64,000 nucleotides of DNA from Tautonia marina (GCF_009177065.1 NZ_WEZF01000003.1:124001-188000); one strand, 5' to 3'. Shown: positions 35,901-45,615, counted from the first letter of the stretch. Notes: a model not told the origin generated them from the letters alone. Translations and numbers: made by a program.

Positions 35901-37431
35901 GCTGTCCGGTGTCTGGAATCGTGTTTCCCCCCTGAACAGCGAGCCGTTGTGTTGCCGGCAAGGGCTCAAGACGTTGGGAAACGCGATCCCAGTGAATCCT
36001 GGCACGGAGGTCGCGCACGTCGGTGGCACTCGATCGCCCGGAAAGCATTGTCAGGACCGCTTCGAACTCCTCCCAGGAGAGGTTTCGATAAGGATGTGCC
36101 TGCTTGATGAATTCAAAAAGAGCGTGAACCTCCCAGGATTCGATCGCAACGCATGCCAGGATCTGTTGAGCAAGCACATCGAGACATCGCTCAGGGAGTC
36201 TCAGAGGTTCAACGACTCCCTCGCGCATCGCATCAGCAAGCGCAACCAATTCGAGTCGCTCGGAATCCGTCCTTGCAAAGAGGCAGGCCCGAGTCACTTC
36301 GGTGACCGAGTGACCCGCTCTCCCCACACGTTGAAGTCCTCTCGCAACGCTACCAGGAGAGCCGACCTGACACACCTGATCGATCGAGCCAATATCAATA
36401 CCCAACTCCAGAGAAGCCGTGGCCACAACTGCTGCGAGTGAGCCTTCTTTCAGGAACGCTTCCGTCTCTCGACGCTGCTCCAGACTCAAACTCCCGTGAT
36501 GCGACCGAATCTCCGTTCGAGCGGCCTGCGCGTCCTGAGAGGGTTTTTTCTGCGACAGAAGGGCGTTCAGTCGGGTCGTCAGGCGTTCCACCTCCGCTCG
36601 GTGATTGACGAAAATCAGTGTCGATCGATGAGCGCGAATCTGATCAAGCAACTGATGGTCCAGGTCATGGCCCTCGGCGGTCGAGGCCGAGCGGTTGATG
36701 GATCGCACCGTGAGATCGACCGATTGGGAACTCCCCGCATCGATAATCGAGACCGGCCGAGAAACGTTTCGTCGTCGACCCGAAGCCGATTCAATCGTGT
36801 TCCATCCTCCGAGAAACGCCCCCACCTCCTCGACCGGGTTGAGCGTTGCCGACAACCCAATTCGAACACAGTCACGAGTCGTCAGACGTGAGAGTCGTTC
36901 CAGCAAAATCGCCAGACTCACGCCTCGCTTTCTGGAACAAAGCTCGTGAATCTCATCCACGATTACGTGGGAGACCGTCCCAAGGGTCTCTCGCTGTCGG
37001 CTCGTAAGAATCAGGTGAAGCGATTCCGGAGTCGTGATCAGAATGTCGGGTGGGCGTTTCAGTTGAAGCCGTCGTTCCGAGGGTGACGTATCACCCGTTC
37101 GAACCCCCACGCTCAAGGGCCGGAGCGGTGTTCGCATCCGCTCAGCCATCTTGACAATCCCCGAAAGCGGCACTTCCAGGTTCACTGCCACATCGGAATT
37201 CAACGCCTTCAACGGTGAAACATAAAGAATTTTGACTCCTTCACACGGCGAAGCCTTCCAGATCAGATTCAGCCCCGCGAGAAATGCCGCCAGTGTCTTG
37301 CCTGTTCCGGTCGGCGCACAGATCAATGTGTGCCGACCGGATGCAATCGCAGGCCACCCCTCGCGTTGTGCCCTCGTCGGTGTTTCGAAGGTTTCCAGAA
37401 ACCAGTCGCGGACCGGTGGCAACGCCCACAT
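32980..37431 (-). CDS. lhr: Full-length Lhr-type ATP-dependent DNA/RNA helicase
   Basis: The 1483-residue protein is close in length to full-size Lhr helicases. It has motif I CAPTGTGKTLAAFL, motif Ia YVSPLKALN, motif II VDEIHEL (a DEIH box), motif III LSATL and later VGRAGHS (motif VI). A winged-helix domain and the long C-terminal half (ending with the RPLILSENYARRLTVLPW segment) follow. Lhr unwinds RNA:DNA hybrids and is linked to DNA repair. A glycine- and arginine-rich stretch near residue 1240 may be a linker. The reading frame can begin at TTG 37473, but ATG 37431 has a better leader. Confidence 0.9.
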   Translation of the reverse strand: MWALPPVRDWFLETFETPTRAQREGWPAIASGRHTLICAPTGTGKTLAAFLAGLNLIWKASPCEGVKILYVSPLKALNSDVAVNLEVPLSGIVKMAERMRTPLRPLSVGVRTGDTSPSERRLQLKRPPDILITTPESLHLILTSRQRETLGTVSHVIVDEIHELCSRKRGVSLAILLERLSRLTTRDCVRIGLSATLNPVEEVGAFLGGWNTIESASGRRRNVSRPVSIIDAGSSQSVDLTVRSINRSASTAEGHDLDHQLLDQIRAHRSTLIFVNHRAEVERLTTRLNALLSQKKPSQDAQAARTEIRSHHGSLSLEQRRETEAFLKEGSLAAVVATASLELGIDIGSIDQVCQVGSPGSVARGLQRVGRAGHSVTEVTRACLFARTDSERLELVALADAMREGVVEPLRLPERCLDVLAQQILACVAIESWEVHALFEFIKQAHPYRNLSWEEFEAVLTMLSGRSSATDVRDLRARIHWDRVSQRLEPLPATQRLAVQGGNTIPDTGQLPVVLDGGTRLGELDEDFVIERRVGDVIQLGTSTWVIRSIDSKRVLVGPAEGRSAIVPFWRGEGLGRSGLLGSRLGALRRSIESCVKDDACGDWVAERFELSNELSRQLVAIIRRQIESVGCVPTDEQVLVESFHDESSLLNVLIQTPLGSRFHLALKFLIQGWHRDRLGFVPVCYHADDGLLIQLPGMTSLNETLFNDLCSASCESTLIRELWESPLFQLRFRQVTNRALPMVGVGLMARAPLWFQRHRAERLFEAILEDPDHPLIRETIRECLSEDLDLAGLQTFLQKLGKGHISVETVPLGMPLSPFASELFHQISGRLRTQTRRPSRRRGRFRAESFRKADVLEPSIPELVIGSIEPSAVDRVNSRLRGRTYPPRTAEEMAELLRFCGDFDENEINQSLIMFLKELRNRGLALRIEIDGATDPLRWITSEALLLYETAFDVECLDSHAIRSKGENLERFSKDQAGVRIVQSYVRSHAVVTLDQIVARYGIPVSRTQRILNRLARSGEVISLGRSSETEPERWVERRNLDDLQRFTMALRRKESISVDPETFAEVLLRHHCLDQASQVPGPEVQEPLLRRLAGFPAPIAFWETDVLLRRMNVSNPSVLDQFLRTEQWHWRCVLESGNERFLTLVPPDFPGPWTVVDSEPLSSDAEILLSLLHSRGNLDTDELVAISKIDPRVVKSSLEELWTRGFVGGDRLDPIRGADRVRRSPTPKSRGTWSAGGSRPRRGGVRSGGWGCLGVKWVAFARSDALGFSEGASLEDWVRVLLDRYGVLCKETAKLDRWAPSWSSLREALDLAELRGEVRRGYFVSGLSGVQFATESFIEALRTPRKEDQTASPLLISAIDPANLYGVGAPFSLPAQEGSGIRFTRSTSNHLVLLNGRPLILSENYARRLTVLPWANDEAIEKALSMFRDLAGPGRCVLKVQEINGQPALESRYAEPLLRAGFVRNPPGMAYYAGWSHSPSA

Positions 37432-37534
37432 CAATCCGCTCGATTCATCCAGTTTGGAACGACGACTCGGCAACGGAATCGCTCAGCGCAAAGGGATGCT
37501 CATCAATTTCGGATGAACTCTGGACCACTCGACA

Positions 37535-38995
37535 TCAAGGCCGCCACGGTTCCGGTCCACCTTCTCGAGCCCGGAGAAATTCCGCTCCCACCTCTTCATA
37601 CCAGGAATGCAATCGGTTCCGCAGGGCTTCTGCCAACTCAGGGCGGTCGGCAGCCAGGTCGTGTTGCTCGCCCGGATCTTGCGCGAGGTCATAAAGATGA
37701 ATCCGTCCATCTTCGTATCGTTCAATCAACTTGGAGTTCCCGGATCGGATGGCTCCTCCCGGAAATCCCCCTTGATTCGAGTAATGCGGGTAGTGCCAGA
37801 ACAAGGCTTCGCGACGGAACGAATCCTCCTCTCCCTTGAGTAATGGCACCAAGCTGAGCCCATCCTTGTGTTGATCCGGAATCAAGGGCAGTCCCAAGAT
37901 CTCAAGTAAAGTCGGATAAAAGTCTGTGCTGATCACAGGAACGTCACACGTCCCACCCGTGTCCGTCACTCCGGGCCAGGCAATCAGATACGGTTCGCGG
38001 ATCCCTCCTTCGTACAGCCAACCCTTTCCTCCTCGGTAGGGAAGGTTCGAAGTCGGAGAGCCTTCCGACGTCGAGAGACCGCCATTGTCGGACATGAAAC
38101 ACACAACGGTGTTCTCACTCAGTCCCAACTGGTCGAGTTGATCCAGAATGCGCCCGACCGCGTCATCCATGCTCTGAACCATGGCCGCGTAAGTTGGGTG
38201 GTCTTGCACCACTCGTACGCGACGCGGACCGGCATCCGGCCAGACTTGCTCCTCCGAAGCAAACCGTTCGGCATCGCTCACATCCAGGCGAGCCGCTTTC
38301 CTCTGATACTGTTCCACCAGATCGTCCGGCGCCTGGAGCGGAGTGTGAACAGAATAAAAGGAAAGATAAATAAAAAACCGATCGTCCTTGAATTGACGGA
38401 TCAGCTCCGTCGTTTCCTCTGCCAGTCGATTCGTCAGATATTCACCGTCGGGACCATCTTCGAGATGAGGGTTCCGATACGGAGCGAAGTATCCCCCCGG
38501 AGGTGATCCTGCTCGAAACCCGCCGACATTCACGTCGAACCCCTGCGCCTTTGGTCCGAAGTCATCGGTAGGACCAAGATGCCATTTCCCCAGAAACGCC
38601 GTTCGGTAGCCGGCATCCTTCAAGGCTTCTGCGAGCGTGTATTCTTCCAGCGGCATCACGGCATTTAGAGGCGCAGGCCGAAACCGTCCTTCCCTGACTC
38701 CGGAAAACCAGTTGGTCGCCCCAACCCGGCTCGGATACTTTCCCGTCATCAAACTATATCGTGTTGGGCTGCAAACCGGGTTGGCAGCGTATCCCTGGGT
38801 GAACCTCATGGAACGCGCCGCCAATCGGCTCAGATTCGGCGTCTCGTAAAAGGTCTCCGGGTGGTACGGCTCAAGGTCCATCACGCCGAGATCATCAACC
38901 AGGATGAACACAACATTCGGCGATTCGACCGTCTCTACCCCTGAGGAAACCCCGCAGAGGAACCCGATCAGAACCACTGGCAGCATTCGAATCAT
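37535..38995 (-). CDS. Secreted type I sulfatase
   Basis: The 486-residue protein has a signal peptide (residues 1-20) and the sulfatase core. Metal ligands appear in FILVDDLGVMD, the formylglycine site is C75 in NPVCSPTRYS (the C-x-P-x-R form matured by formylglycine-generating enzyme), and KWHLG near residue 135 binds sulfate. Planctomycetes often carry many such enzymes for sulfated algal polysaccharides. The C-terminus holds the typical HYPHYSNQGG and LYDLAQDPGEQHDL segments. GAGGTA lies just upstream of ATG 38995. Confidence 0.9.
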   Translation of the reverse strand: MIRMLPVVLIGFLCGVSSGVETVESPNVVFILVDDLGVMDLEPYHPETFYETPNLSRLAARSMRFTQGYAANPVCSPTRYSLMTGKYPSRVGATNWFSGVREGRFRPAPLNAVMPLEEYTLAEALKDAGYRTAFLGKWHLGPTDDFGPKAQGFDVNVGGFRAGSPPGGYFAPYRNPHLEDGPDGEYLTNRLAEETTELIRQFKDDRFFIYLSFYSVHTPLQAPDDLVEQYQRKAARLDVSDAERFASEEQVWPDAGPRRVRVVQDHPTYAAMVQSMDDAVGRILDQLDQLGLSENTVVCFMSDNGGLSTSEGSPTSNLPYRGGKGWLYEGGIREPYLIAWPGVTDTGGTCDVPVISTDFYPTLLEILGLPLIPDQHKDGLSLVPLLKGEEDSFRREALFWHYPHYSNQGGFPGGAIRSGNSKLIERYEDGRIHLYDLAQDPGEQHDLAADRPELAEALRNRLHSWYEEVGAEFLRAREGGPEPWRP

Positions 38996-39117
38996 GGTAT
39001 ACCTCGTCGTCAGGCACGGTTCATGGTTGTCCGTCGGTTGTTCTCACGAGGCCTACACCCGCGTTTCCGAGGGATTCCGGGTGATTTCCCCATTCGAAAC
39101 GGAGTGATCCAGTCTCG

Positions 39118-40608
39118 TCATTGTGAAGCATTTCCCGTCGGTGCCACTGGCCTTTCTCCATGCGGTTCCGCTTGAGGCGACGCGATGTCCGGAGGTTCAT
39201 ACCCATAAATCAGCCGCAGGGCCGCTCGGGTCAACCCATGTTCCAAACGTGTCGAGGCAAACTTGGTCGCCAACGCTCGAACAAGTCCGGCGTGAGTCGG
39301 ATACGCATGAATCGTGTTGAGAAGATGATGGAGCGTGAGTCCTTGTTCCATTGCCAGGACAAACTCTTGTAAGACAAGCGCAGCGCTGTCTCCCAGAATC
39401 GTGGCGCCAAGAATCTTGCCCGATGGTGTAATGGCAGCCTTGGCGAACCCCTGGGTGCGTCCCTCGATCCGGGCCCGATCAAGTTCCGCATATTCGACCT
39501 GGATTGTCCGAACGGTTTCCGAGTCTTCGAAGCCAGTGGTCCGACCCACCGAGGCCACCTCCGGATCGGTGAAGGTCGTTCGCGGGATGACCGTTTCATC
39601 GTACCGTTTCGGGAGGCCGAGAACGGCGTTTTGGAACACCACGGCCGCCTCCCGCTCGGCAGCGTGGGTCCACTGATTCCGACCGATTACATCACCGATC
39701 GCGTAAATCGTTCGAGCAGAGGTCTGGAGATACGCGTCGACCGGAATCCCCTCTCTTGAGTCGGCGACGATCCCGACGGCTTCCAGATTCAGGCCGTCCA
39801 CATTTGCTCGGCGTCCAGCCGCCACGAGCAGCTCATCCCTCACCGCCTGGTAGCTGTTACCGGTTTCTCGGTCAACGAAATGAACCACCTTGCCTTCCTC
39901 TCGACACTCAACATTCGAGATTTCGGCATTAGTAAAAATTTTGACGCCTTCCGCTTCAAACGCCCCCCGAAGCCGACGGCTCACTTCGGGATCTTCCTGG
40001 GGCAGGATTCGCGGCGCCGATTCGAGAATCGTGACCTCCACGCCAAGACGAGCCAGGGCCTGAGCCAGCTCGAGCCCCACCGCCCCCGCACCAATCACCG
40101 CGAGGGATTCAGGCCGTTCCGTCAACGTCCAGATCGTTTCGTTCGTCAGCGGTTCGGCCGATTCGAGTCCCTCAATCGGGGGCATCGCCGGACGGGAGCC
40201 GGTAGCGATCACAAACGCTCGACCGTGGATGCGTCGGGTCTCACCAACCAGCACGGTGTCGTACGCGTCGAACCGTGCTCGGCCGAAGATGACCTCGACG
40301 CCTCGAGCCCGCATGGCATCAACGTCCGATGCCGAAAAGGAGGAGACGACCGATCGCACGCGATCCATCACGCTGCCGAAGTCGATTTCCGGAGCGCCAG
40401 CCGTGATTCCGTAACGCGAGGCCAGACGGATTCGACGGGCCAGATCCGCCGCATGGATCAAGGCTTTACTCGGGACGCACGCCGTAAACGTACACTCACC
40501 CCCGAGCCGGTTCGCCTCAATCAGCGCCACCTTCGCGCCAACCGCCGCCGCGGCTCCCGCAACATTCAACCCTCCCGAACCACCCCCGAGGACCACAAGG
40601 TCGTACAT
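39118..40608 (-). CDS. FAD-dependent pyridine nucleotide-disulfide oxidoreductase, mercuric reductase/lipoamide dehydrogenase type
   Basis: The 496-residue protein opens with the FAD-binding VVLGGGSGG, carries the redox-active pair C39 and C44 in GGECTFTACVPSK, a second Rossmann site VIGAGAVGLELA and the ATG-type YAIGDVIG motif. The dimerisation domain ends the protein. In place of the usual His-x-x-x-x-x-x-Glu base it has HAYPTHAGL, so the Glu that normally activates the His is absent. This and the spacing suggest it is a divergent member and not the lipoamide dehydrogenase of central metabolism. ATG 40608 starts directly before the FAD motif. Confidence 0.85.
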   Translation of the reverse strand: MYDLVVLGGGSGGLNVAGAAAAVGAKVALIEANRLGGECTFTACVPSKALIHAADLARRIRLASRYGITAGAPEIDFGSVMDRVRSVVSSFSASDVDAMRARGVEVIFGRARFDAYDTVLVGETRRIHGRAFVIATGSRPAMPPIEGLESAEPLTNETIWTLTERPESLAVIGAGAVGLELAQALARLGVEVTILESAPRILPQEDPEVSRRLRGAFEAEGVKIFTNAEISNVECREEGKVVHFVDRETGNSYQAVRDELLVAAGRRANVDGLNLEAVGIVADSREGIPVDAYLQTSARTIYAIGDVIGRNQWTHAAEREAAVVFQNAVLGLPKRYDETVIPRTTFTDPEVASVGRTTGFEDSETVRTIQVEYAELDRARIEGRTQGFAKAAITPSGKILGATILGDSAALVLQEFVLAMEQGLTLHHLLNTIHAYPTHAGLVRALATKFASTRLEHGLTRAALRLIYGYEPPDIASPQAEPHGERPVAPTGNASQ

Positions 40609-40819
40609 GGCTGTGACTCCCGATCTCCCCGACACCGGCCAGCCTCGCAAAGTGGCTTTGCTTGCTTCGGGGAATTCAGGTCGGGGCGATCATCGCCAAG
40701 AGTTGGGGCAGCCGTCGACCAGATCGCAGCTCACCACCCATCCCGCGATGGGGATTATAGCCTTCCCGGATCTCCCTCGCCAAGGAGAGGAGACCGGGGG
40801 CTTCAATCAGGTGGGGGGG

Positions 40820-41584
40820 TCAGATCAGACTTTCAAGCAGCAGCTTCATCTTCCGGACTTCAACCTCGACATCAAACGAACAGTCACCGTGGTTGATCAG
40901 AGCCACGGTCAGCGATCGGTTGTACCCGTGGCGGTCGAGAATCGTGACGATTCGAGCGTAATCGACCTTTCCCTGTCCCACCCGGACCTGTTCTTCGCCG
41001 GGATTCTTGCCCGTATCGCGGAAGTGAAGATTCTGGACGTAGGGGAAAAGATCGTCGTAGTTTTTTCCGGCGTGTGGCCCCAGAACGTAGTGGCTCGGAT
41101 CAAGCGTGATTCCCAGTCCCGTGATCGACTGACAGAGGCTCAACGCCACTGCGGGGTCTGAGGTCAAGGTTTCTCGATGCGTCCGAACCGACAGCACCAG
41201 GCCCTCTCGATTCGCCACCTGGGCCAGTGCAGAGAGCCGCTCGATTTCCTGATCCAGGGGCGTACCGATCGGCGCAGCGGGAATCGTCAGAACGGCGACG
41301 GTCAGCAGTTTCGAAAAACGGCAGATTGCTTCGAACCGTTTCCGGAGCGTTTCCGAATCGACCGCGCCAAAGTCGAGATCCAGAGCAGAGGGGGAGAGGC
41401 TCGGGCCTCTCCTGAGACGATGCAAGGCGGCCTCGGGATCGGCTGCGACCTCTGAGGGACTCAGGTGAGGCCCACCCTCGACCAATGCCAGGTCGAACTT
41501 ATTGAACTCCAGTTCGGCAATCTGACGCAGGGCCGCTTCGAGCGGCCGATCGGCAAAGCAGAGGGTGCTGCATGAGACGAACAT
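40820..41584 (-). CDS. Sugar phosphate isomerase/epimerase-like TIM barrel
   Basis: The 254-residue protein matches the xylose-isomerase-like TIM barrel family (AP endonuclease 2 superfamily). Barrel strands with metal-binding residues are visible: FDLALVEGG, LVLSVRTHRE, GITLDPSHYV and NLHFRDTGKN. The substrate is unknown; members isomerise or epimerise sugars and related polyols. GGAGGG lies just before ATG 41584, which rules out the longer frame to 41683. The gene follows the large glycosidase-like gene on the same strand. Confidence 0.75.
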   Translation of the reverse strand: MFVSCSTLCFADRPLEAALRQIAELEFNKFDLALVEGGPHLSPSEVAADPEAALHRLRRGPSLSPSALDLDFGAVDSETLRKRFEAICRFSKLLTVAVLTIPAAPIGTPLDQEIERLSALAQVANREGLVLSVRTHRETLTSDPAVALSLCQSITGLGITLDPSHYVLGPHAGKNYDDLFPYVQNLHFRDTGKNPGEEQVRVGQGKVDYARIVTILDRHGYNRSLTVALINHGDCSFDVEVEVRKMKLLLESLI

Positions 41585-41829
41585 TCGAGGCCCTCCTGAC
41601 CCTCCTCGGAGTGTGACGTCGCGAGGCGATTGTGGGGAATTCGCGGACATCCCTCGCGGTCGTTCCGGGTCACGCAACGACACTCCGACCGACCCACCCC
41701 GGACCAGAACGCTCTGGTCTCCGTGACGGCGGTCCCGATCAGTTCAGACCCACCCAATCCCCCCAAACCATCGACAGGGGCTCTCCCCACAGGAGAATTC
41801 AGGTGATCCGAACCCGGATGTTACTGATC

Positions 41830-44800
41830 TTACCGAAGCCGCGATCGAGCGGGTAGATCAGTCGAGACGTCTCCGGCCAGCGGTGCAACGATCGGAGCCG
41901 CTTCGATGGGATCGATCGGCCCCCCGGCTTCCTGAACCCAGTGAGATCGGGCCAGGCGGGCGAAGTCGGCGTAACGCCCTTCGTCGTAAGCTTGAAGCGC
42001 GGCGGTCAGACAACTCCGAGCCTGGGCCAATCCCGGCCCGGTCAGCGAGAGATCGTCAATCCAGAGCCGCCCAGGACTCCGCAGTTCGAACCGTAAGCGG
42101 AGCCGTGATTCGCCGTCTGCCGGAAGGCCGGGAGCCCGCAAGGCCAGTGGGGTCCACTCGCTCCGATCTTGCCGAGGCAGGTCGGCGGCCAGGTGAACCG
42201 GCGAGGACGCTTCCGGTTCCGATTCGATTCTCACCCGAACCTCGGCATCGGGTGGATCGGTCCGGACAAAGGCCCTGAGCGTGGCCGCCGGTCCCGGAGG
42301 CAGAAATGCCGGACTGGTTGCCGTGGCAGGTGCCTCCGAGGTCTTGAGCCTGAGGCTCCCCTGGCCGGTTCTCGGCTGGATCACGTCAATCGCGAGGGAG
42401 GCTCCGGCAACTCCTTCCGTCGTCCACCCCACAAGCTCCTGATCCTTCTGCTCTCCGGAAGATGCTTGCCTGACCAGAGATTCCGGCTCGAAGCCCGGAT
42501 TCAGGTGCGAAATCGATCCGCCTGACGCCAGGCTCTGAAGCCGTCGGGCAACGGCCGATCGGTGTGCGTCCCGCTTCGAATCGTGAACAGCCACAACCGA
42601 CTCGAGACGAACACCCGTTCCCCCGATCCGGAACGCCTTGATGCCGAACGGCGGCAGGTCCGTGCTTAAGCGACGGCCGCCGGACACCAGATCGACCGGC
42701 ATGGGAATCCCGCGTTCCAGGTCTTCAATGAGGGTCGTCGGCGGAACCCCAATCACGGCCGTCACCCGAGCAACATACGGTGTGTCATTCGCAAGGCAGA
42801 GATAGGACCGATCGCCCAGCGTCACCAATCGGGCGACCGTCCCTACCGAGGACGATCCCACCGGGCCGGTCCTGGGTCGGGGCAGGCTCCGAAAGACGGT
42901 TGCGAAGCGGCGGAACCGGTCTTCCTGTCCGATCAAGGTCGAGGCCGATACCACCACCCAGCCCACGTCGAGCGCCGCGACGGCGTGAGCGAAAACCTCG
43001 TCCCCCTCCGGCCCTGAGGGTTGAGACACCGCGGAAAGCCGGAGCGATGCCCACGGAGCCCCCTCGACGTCTCCGCGGCCATCGCCTTGCTGGTCAGGAC
43101 CAAGCAGAAATCCTCGACCGGGCCGGTTCATAAGCTGAGCATCAAGGGCAGGGTGGGTTGCCAGATCATGTTCCAGCCCACCCAATTCGGTCCCAACACC
43201 CCGAAGCAGATAGGGGGCGGGACGACCACCTTGAGGCCAGTCGGCCAGATCCAGCCCAAGTGATCGCCAGGCCGCGTCGGGAGGCAAGCCATCCCGATCA
43301 AACCGGCGAGCCTCCGCACCCATCAGACCATCATCGAGCCCCGGAGTGACGAGCATGAGACTCACTCCGGGACTCGCCTCGGCAAGCGCCGCGGCGAGGC
43401 TCGAATAATACGCCCCGACCTGTCGAGATCGCCACGTCAACCAGGGCACCAGCGCCGACCCGGTCAGGTACTGATGCCGAGCCGCGAACCGTTCGGGATC
43501 ATCCTTGTCCAGGCCCGGAGCCACGTCTCCTTTGATCGCATCACGCACAAACCGGGCATAGGTCTGATCATCGAAGCCCGAGTCGGGCCGACCCGGCAGT
43601 GTCGGCCCTTGACCGAGGTGCAGCAAGACACCATCGCAAACAGGGCGTTGCCCCCGCGCCGACGCTCGAACCGTTTCGATCAGCCACTGAGTCAATGCGC
43701 GTTGCACTTCCGGTCGGAGCAAATTGTAAGTGGGATGATCCGATTCCGAGGTTCCCGATCGTTCGAGTCGAACCAGTCCCAGTTCCTCGGCTCTCGGGTC
43801 GTCGGGGGGTGGCAAACCCGGTAAGGGTCGTCCCTCGACATCCATCTCAAGCAAAACACGCATGCGATGACGCTTGAGCATCGAGAGAAGGGTCAGATCA
43901 GGATCGGGGCCGACCGCGTCTTCGATCGCCTGCCCGTCAAGTGCGCCTCGAACCCATGCCCCGACCCGAGGAGCAGGCAGCACCACGGCCGAGGCTCCGA
44001 CCGACTTCAAGTAGCTGACCAGGTGCTCCGCCCGAGCATGAGGATCATCCGGTCCCTGATCGTTCGAGCCACCGAAGCGTTCGAGATCACGAGGTCCGGT
44101 AAGCCGAACTGCCAGCGACCGACCACCATCGGCGGGAGGCTCCGTCACGCGAAGTGGAGCTGGCCCCTCCGCAAATTCCACGAGATGAACCTCGCCGATC
44201 CAGAGCGGATGCTCGACCGAGCGATTGACGACAATCAACACCGGATCGCTCGTGTCGGGCCAGATCGACCATGACAAGAGCGTCTTCATTCCAGGCCCAA
44301 CGGTCGGAGGACCATAACCCCTCGCATCGAGCAATAACCGGGGACGATTTCCCGGCGCCACGATCGCCACGGAAACGGCTGCCGGGTCGCCCCCGAGGAC
44401 CGCCAGATCAAGGCGATGAGGACGATCCGGGTGAGGCACGTTCAGGGGCATGGCAACCCAGGAAACGCCATCCGGACCTGCTGGCTTCAGGGCCTGATTC
44501 TCGGCACCGACCCGTCCGACCAGGTTCCAAAACCGTTCCCGGCGAGGTGGATCGACGAGTAATTCCTCCGGCACGATCCACGGGTCATCCATTCGAGTCG
44601 TCGAGGACGACACCCGCCCCTCGGCCCGGGGTCGGAGCCCCTTCCCCCTCCCCAGATCGGTCGTATCAACGATCAGATCAAGATGGTCTGATCCCTGGCG
44701 CCTGGGTGGCTCGAGCTTGTGGCTCTGCGACGGATCGGGTGACGCACTGACAACGCAAAGGCTCACACGTCGAACCGAAGCGTCGGTCGATTGATTGCGC

Positions 44801-45615
44801 AACCGTCTCCACCATCGGCTCAACCGAGAGCCATCAACCTGTAACTCACGAGGCACCCACGACGCATTCAACTCAAGAACGTACGTCCCTTCGTCGAGCG
44901 GCATGGCGATGTTGAACAGGTTTGGGGCCGGTTGGCTCTGGTTCGTCGACAACACCAGCCGTCTCGACTCCTCCCACAAGGTCCGATCCGATCGGACCGG
45001 ACGGAGACGGGCTGAGAGTAGAAGCGAGACCTCGGTTGGCTCGGGAGTCAACACGTTCACGCGAACATCCGCGGGAACAATCGCCCCCGGAGCCATGATC
45101 CCGTCTCCAGGGAGTCGAACCTCCAAACCATCCCAGTCCAGTCGATGCGCCTCGAACAGGAGACCCGACTTCAACACCGTTCGTTGCGGCCCTTCGAGCA
45201 AGCCGAGCAGGGGAAGCGTCCAGGAACCTTCGGCCGGGGTGACAATCGTGATCGTTGACTCGATCGGAGCTTCGATTCGAACCCTGACCCGTCCCCTCGG
45301 TCCCGATCCCAGACTCAAGTTCCCGTTGCTCAGCCGATCGAGTCGGCGAACCGGACGATCCTGTGAAAGCTCCCTCGTCTCATCCCAGGTCACGGCATCG
45401 AGAACTGTTCCCGAGGAGACTTCGAGCATTGCGCCGGGCGATTCCTCGTTATGAGCGCGTCCGACCTCGTCGTCGGCGGGCCGCCAGGCAAGCTCAACCG
45501 TCATTCGGATCGGTGGCGACTCGGCCAGAACGGGGCCGGTGAAGGACAAGCTCAGGAGCAGCACACCTAGGACAATGCTTCGACCGTCCCAGGCGACGCG
45601 CCAATCGCCACGCAT
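41830..45615 (-). CDS. Very large secreted protein with glycosidase-like TIM barrel
   Basis: The protein has 1261 residues after the ATG at 45615 and a signal peptide ending near residue 31 (TGPVLA before ESPP). The N-terminal 500 residues look like beta-rich domains. A central region (about 540-830) begins HLVSYLKSVGASAVVLPAPR, continues with LKRHRMRVLLEMD and ends near VSLMLVTPGLDDG, which is the strand-helix pattern of a glycosyl-hydrolase-like barrel of the family-10-like type. A C-terminal segment (LRAFVRTDPPDAEVRVRIE onward) resembles a carbohydrate-binding module. I cannot point to catalytic residues, so activity is uncertain. Confidence 0.6.
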   Translation of the reverse strand: MRGDWRVAWDGRSIVLGVLLLSLSFTGPVLAESPPIRMTVELAWRPADDEVGRAHNEESPGAMLEVSSGTVLDAVTWDETRELSQDRPVRRLDRLSNGNLSLGSGPRGRVRVRIEAPIESTITIVTPAEGSWTLPLLGLLEGPQRTVLKSGLLFEAHRLDWDGLEVRLPGDGIMAPGAIVPADVRVNVLTPEPTEVSLLLSARLRPVRSDRTLWEESRRLVLSTNQSQPAPNLFNIAMPLDEGTYVLELNASWVPRELQVDGSRLSRWWRRLRNQSTDASVRRVSLCVVSASPDPSQSHKLEPPRRQGSDHLDLIVDTTDLGRGKGLRPRAEGRVSSSTTRMDDPWIVPEELLVDPPRRERFWNLVGRVGAENQALKPAGPDGVSWVAMPLNVPHPDRPHRLDLAVLGGDPAAVSVAIVAPGNRPRLLLDARGYGPPTVGPGMKTLLSWSIWPDTSDPVLIVVNRSVEHPLWIGEVHLVEFAEGPAPLRVTEPPADGGRSLAVRLTGPRDLERFGGSNDQGPDDPHARAEHLVSYLKSVGASAVVLPAPRVGAWVRGALDGQAIEDAVGPDPDLTLLSMLKRHRMRVLLEMDVEGRPLPGLPPPDDPRAEELGLVRLERSGTSESDHPTYNLLRPEVQRALTQWLIETVRASARGQRPVCDGVLLHLGQGPTLPGRPDSGFDDQTYARFVRDAIKGDVAPGLDKDDPERFAARHQYLTGSALVPWLTWRSRQVGAYYSSLAAALAEASPGVSLMLVTPGLDDGLMGAEARRFDRDGLPPDAAWRSLGLDLADWPQGGRPAPYLLRGVGTELGGLEHDLATHPALDAQLMNRPGRGFLLGPDQQGDGRGDVEGAPWASLRLSAVSQPSGPEGDEVFAHAVAALDVGWVVVSASTLIGQEDRFRRFATVFRSLPRPRTGPVGSSSVGTVARLVTLGDRSYLCLANDTPYVARVTAVIGVPPTTLIEDLERGIPMPVDLVSGGRRLSTDLPPFGIKAFRIGGTGVRLESVVAVHDSKRDAHRSAVARRLQSLASGGSISHLNPGFEPESLVRQASSGEQKDQELVGWTTEGVAGASLAIDVIQPRTGQGSLRLKTSEAPATATSPAFLPPGPAATLRAFVRTDPPDAEVRVRIESEPEASSPVHLAADLPRQDRSEWTPLALRAPGLPADGESRLRLRFELRSPGRLWIDDLSLTGPGLAQARSCLTAALQAYDEGRYADFARLARSHWVQEAGGPIDPIEAAPIVAPLAGDVSTDLPARSRLR

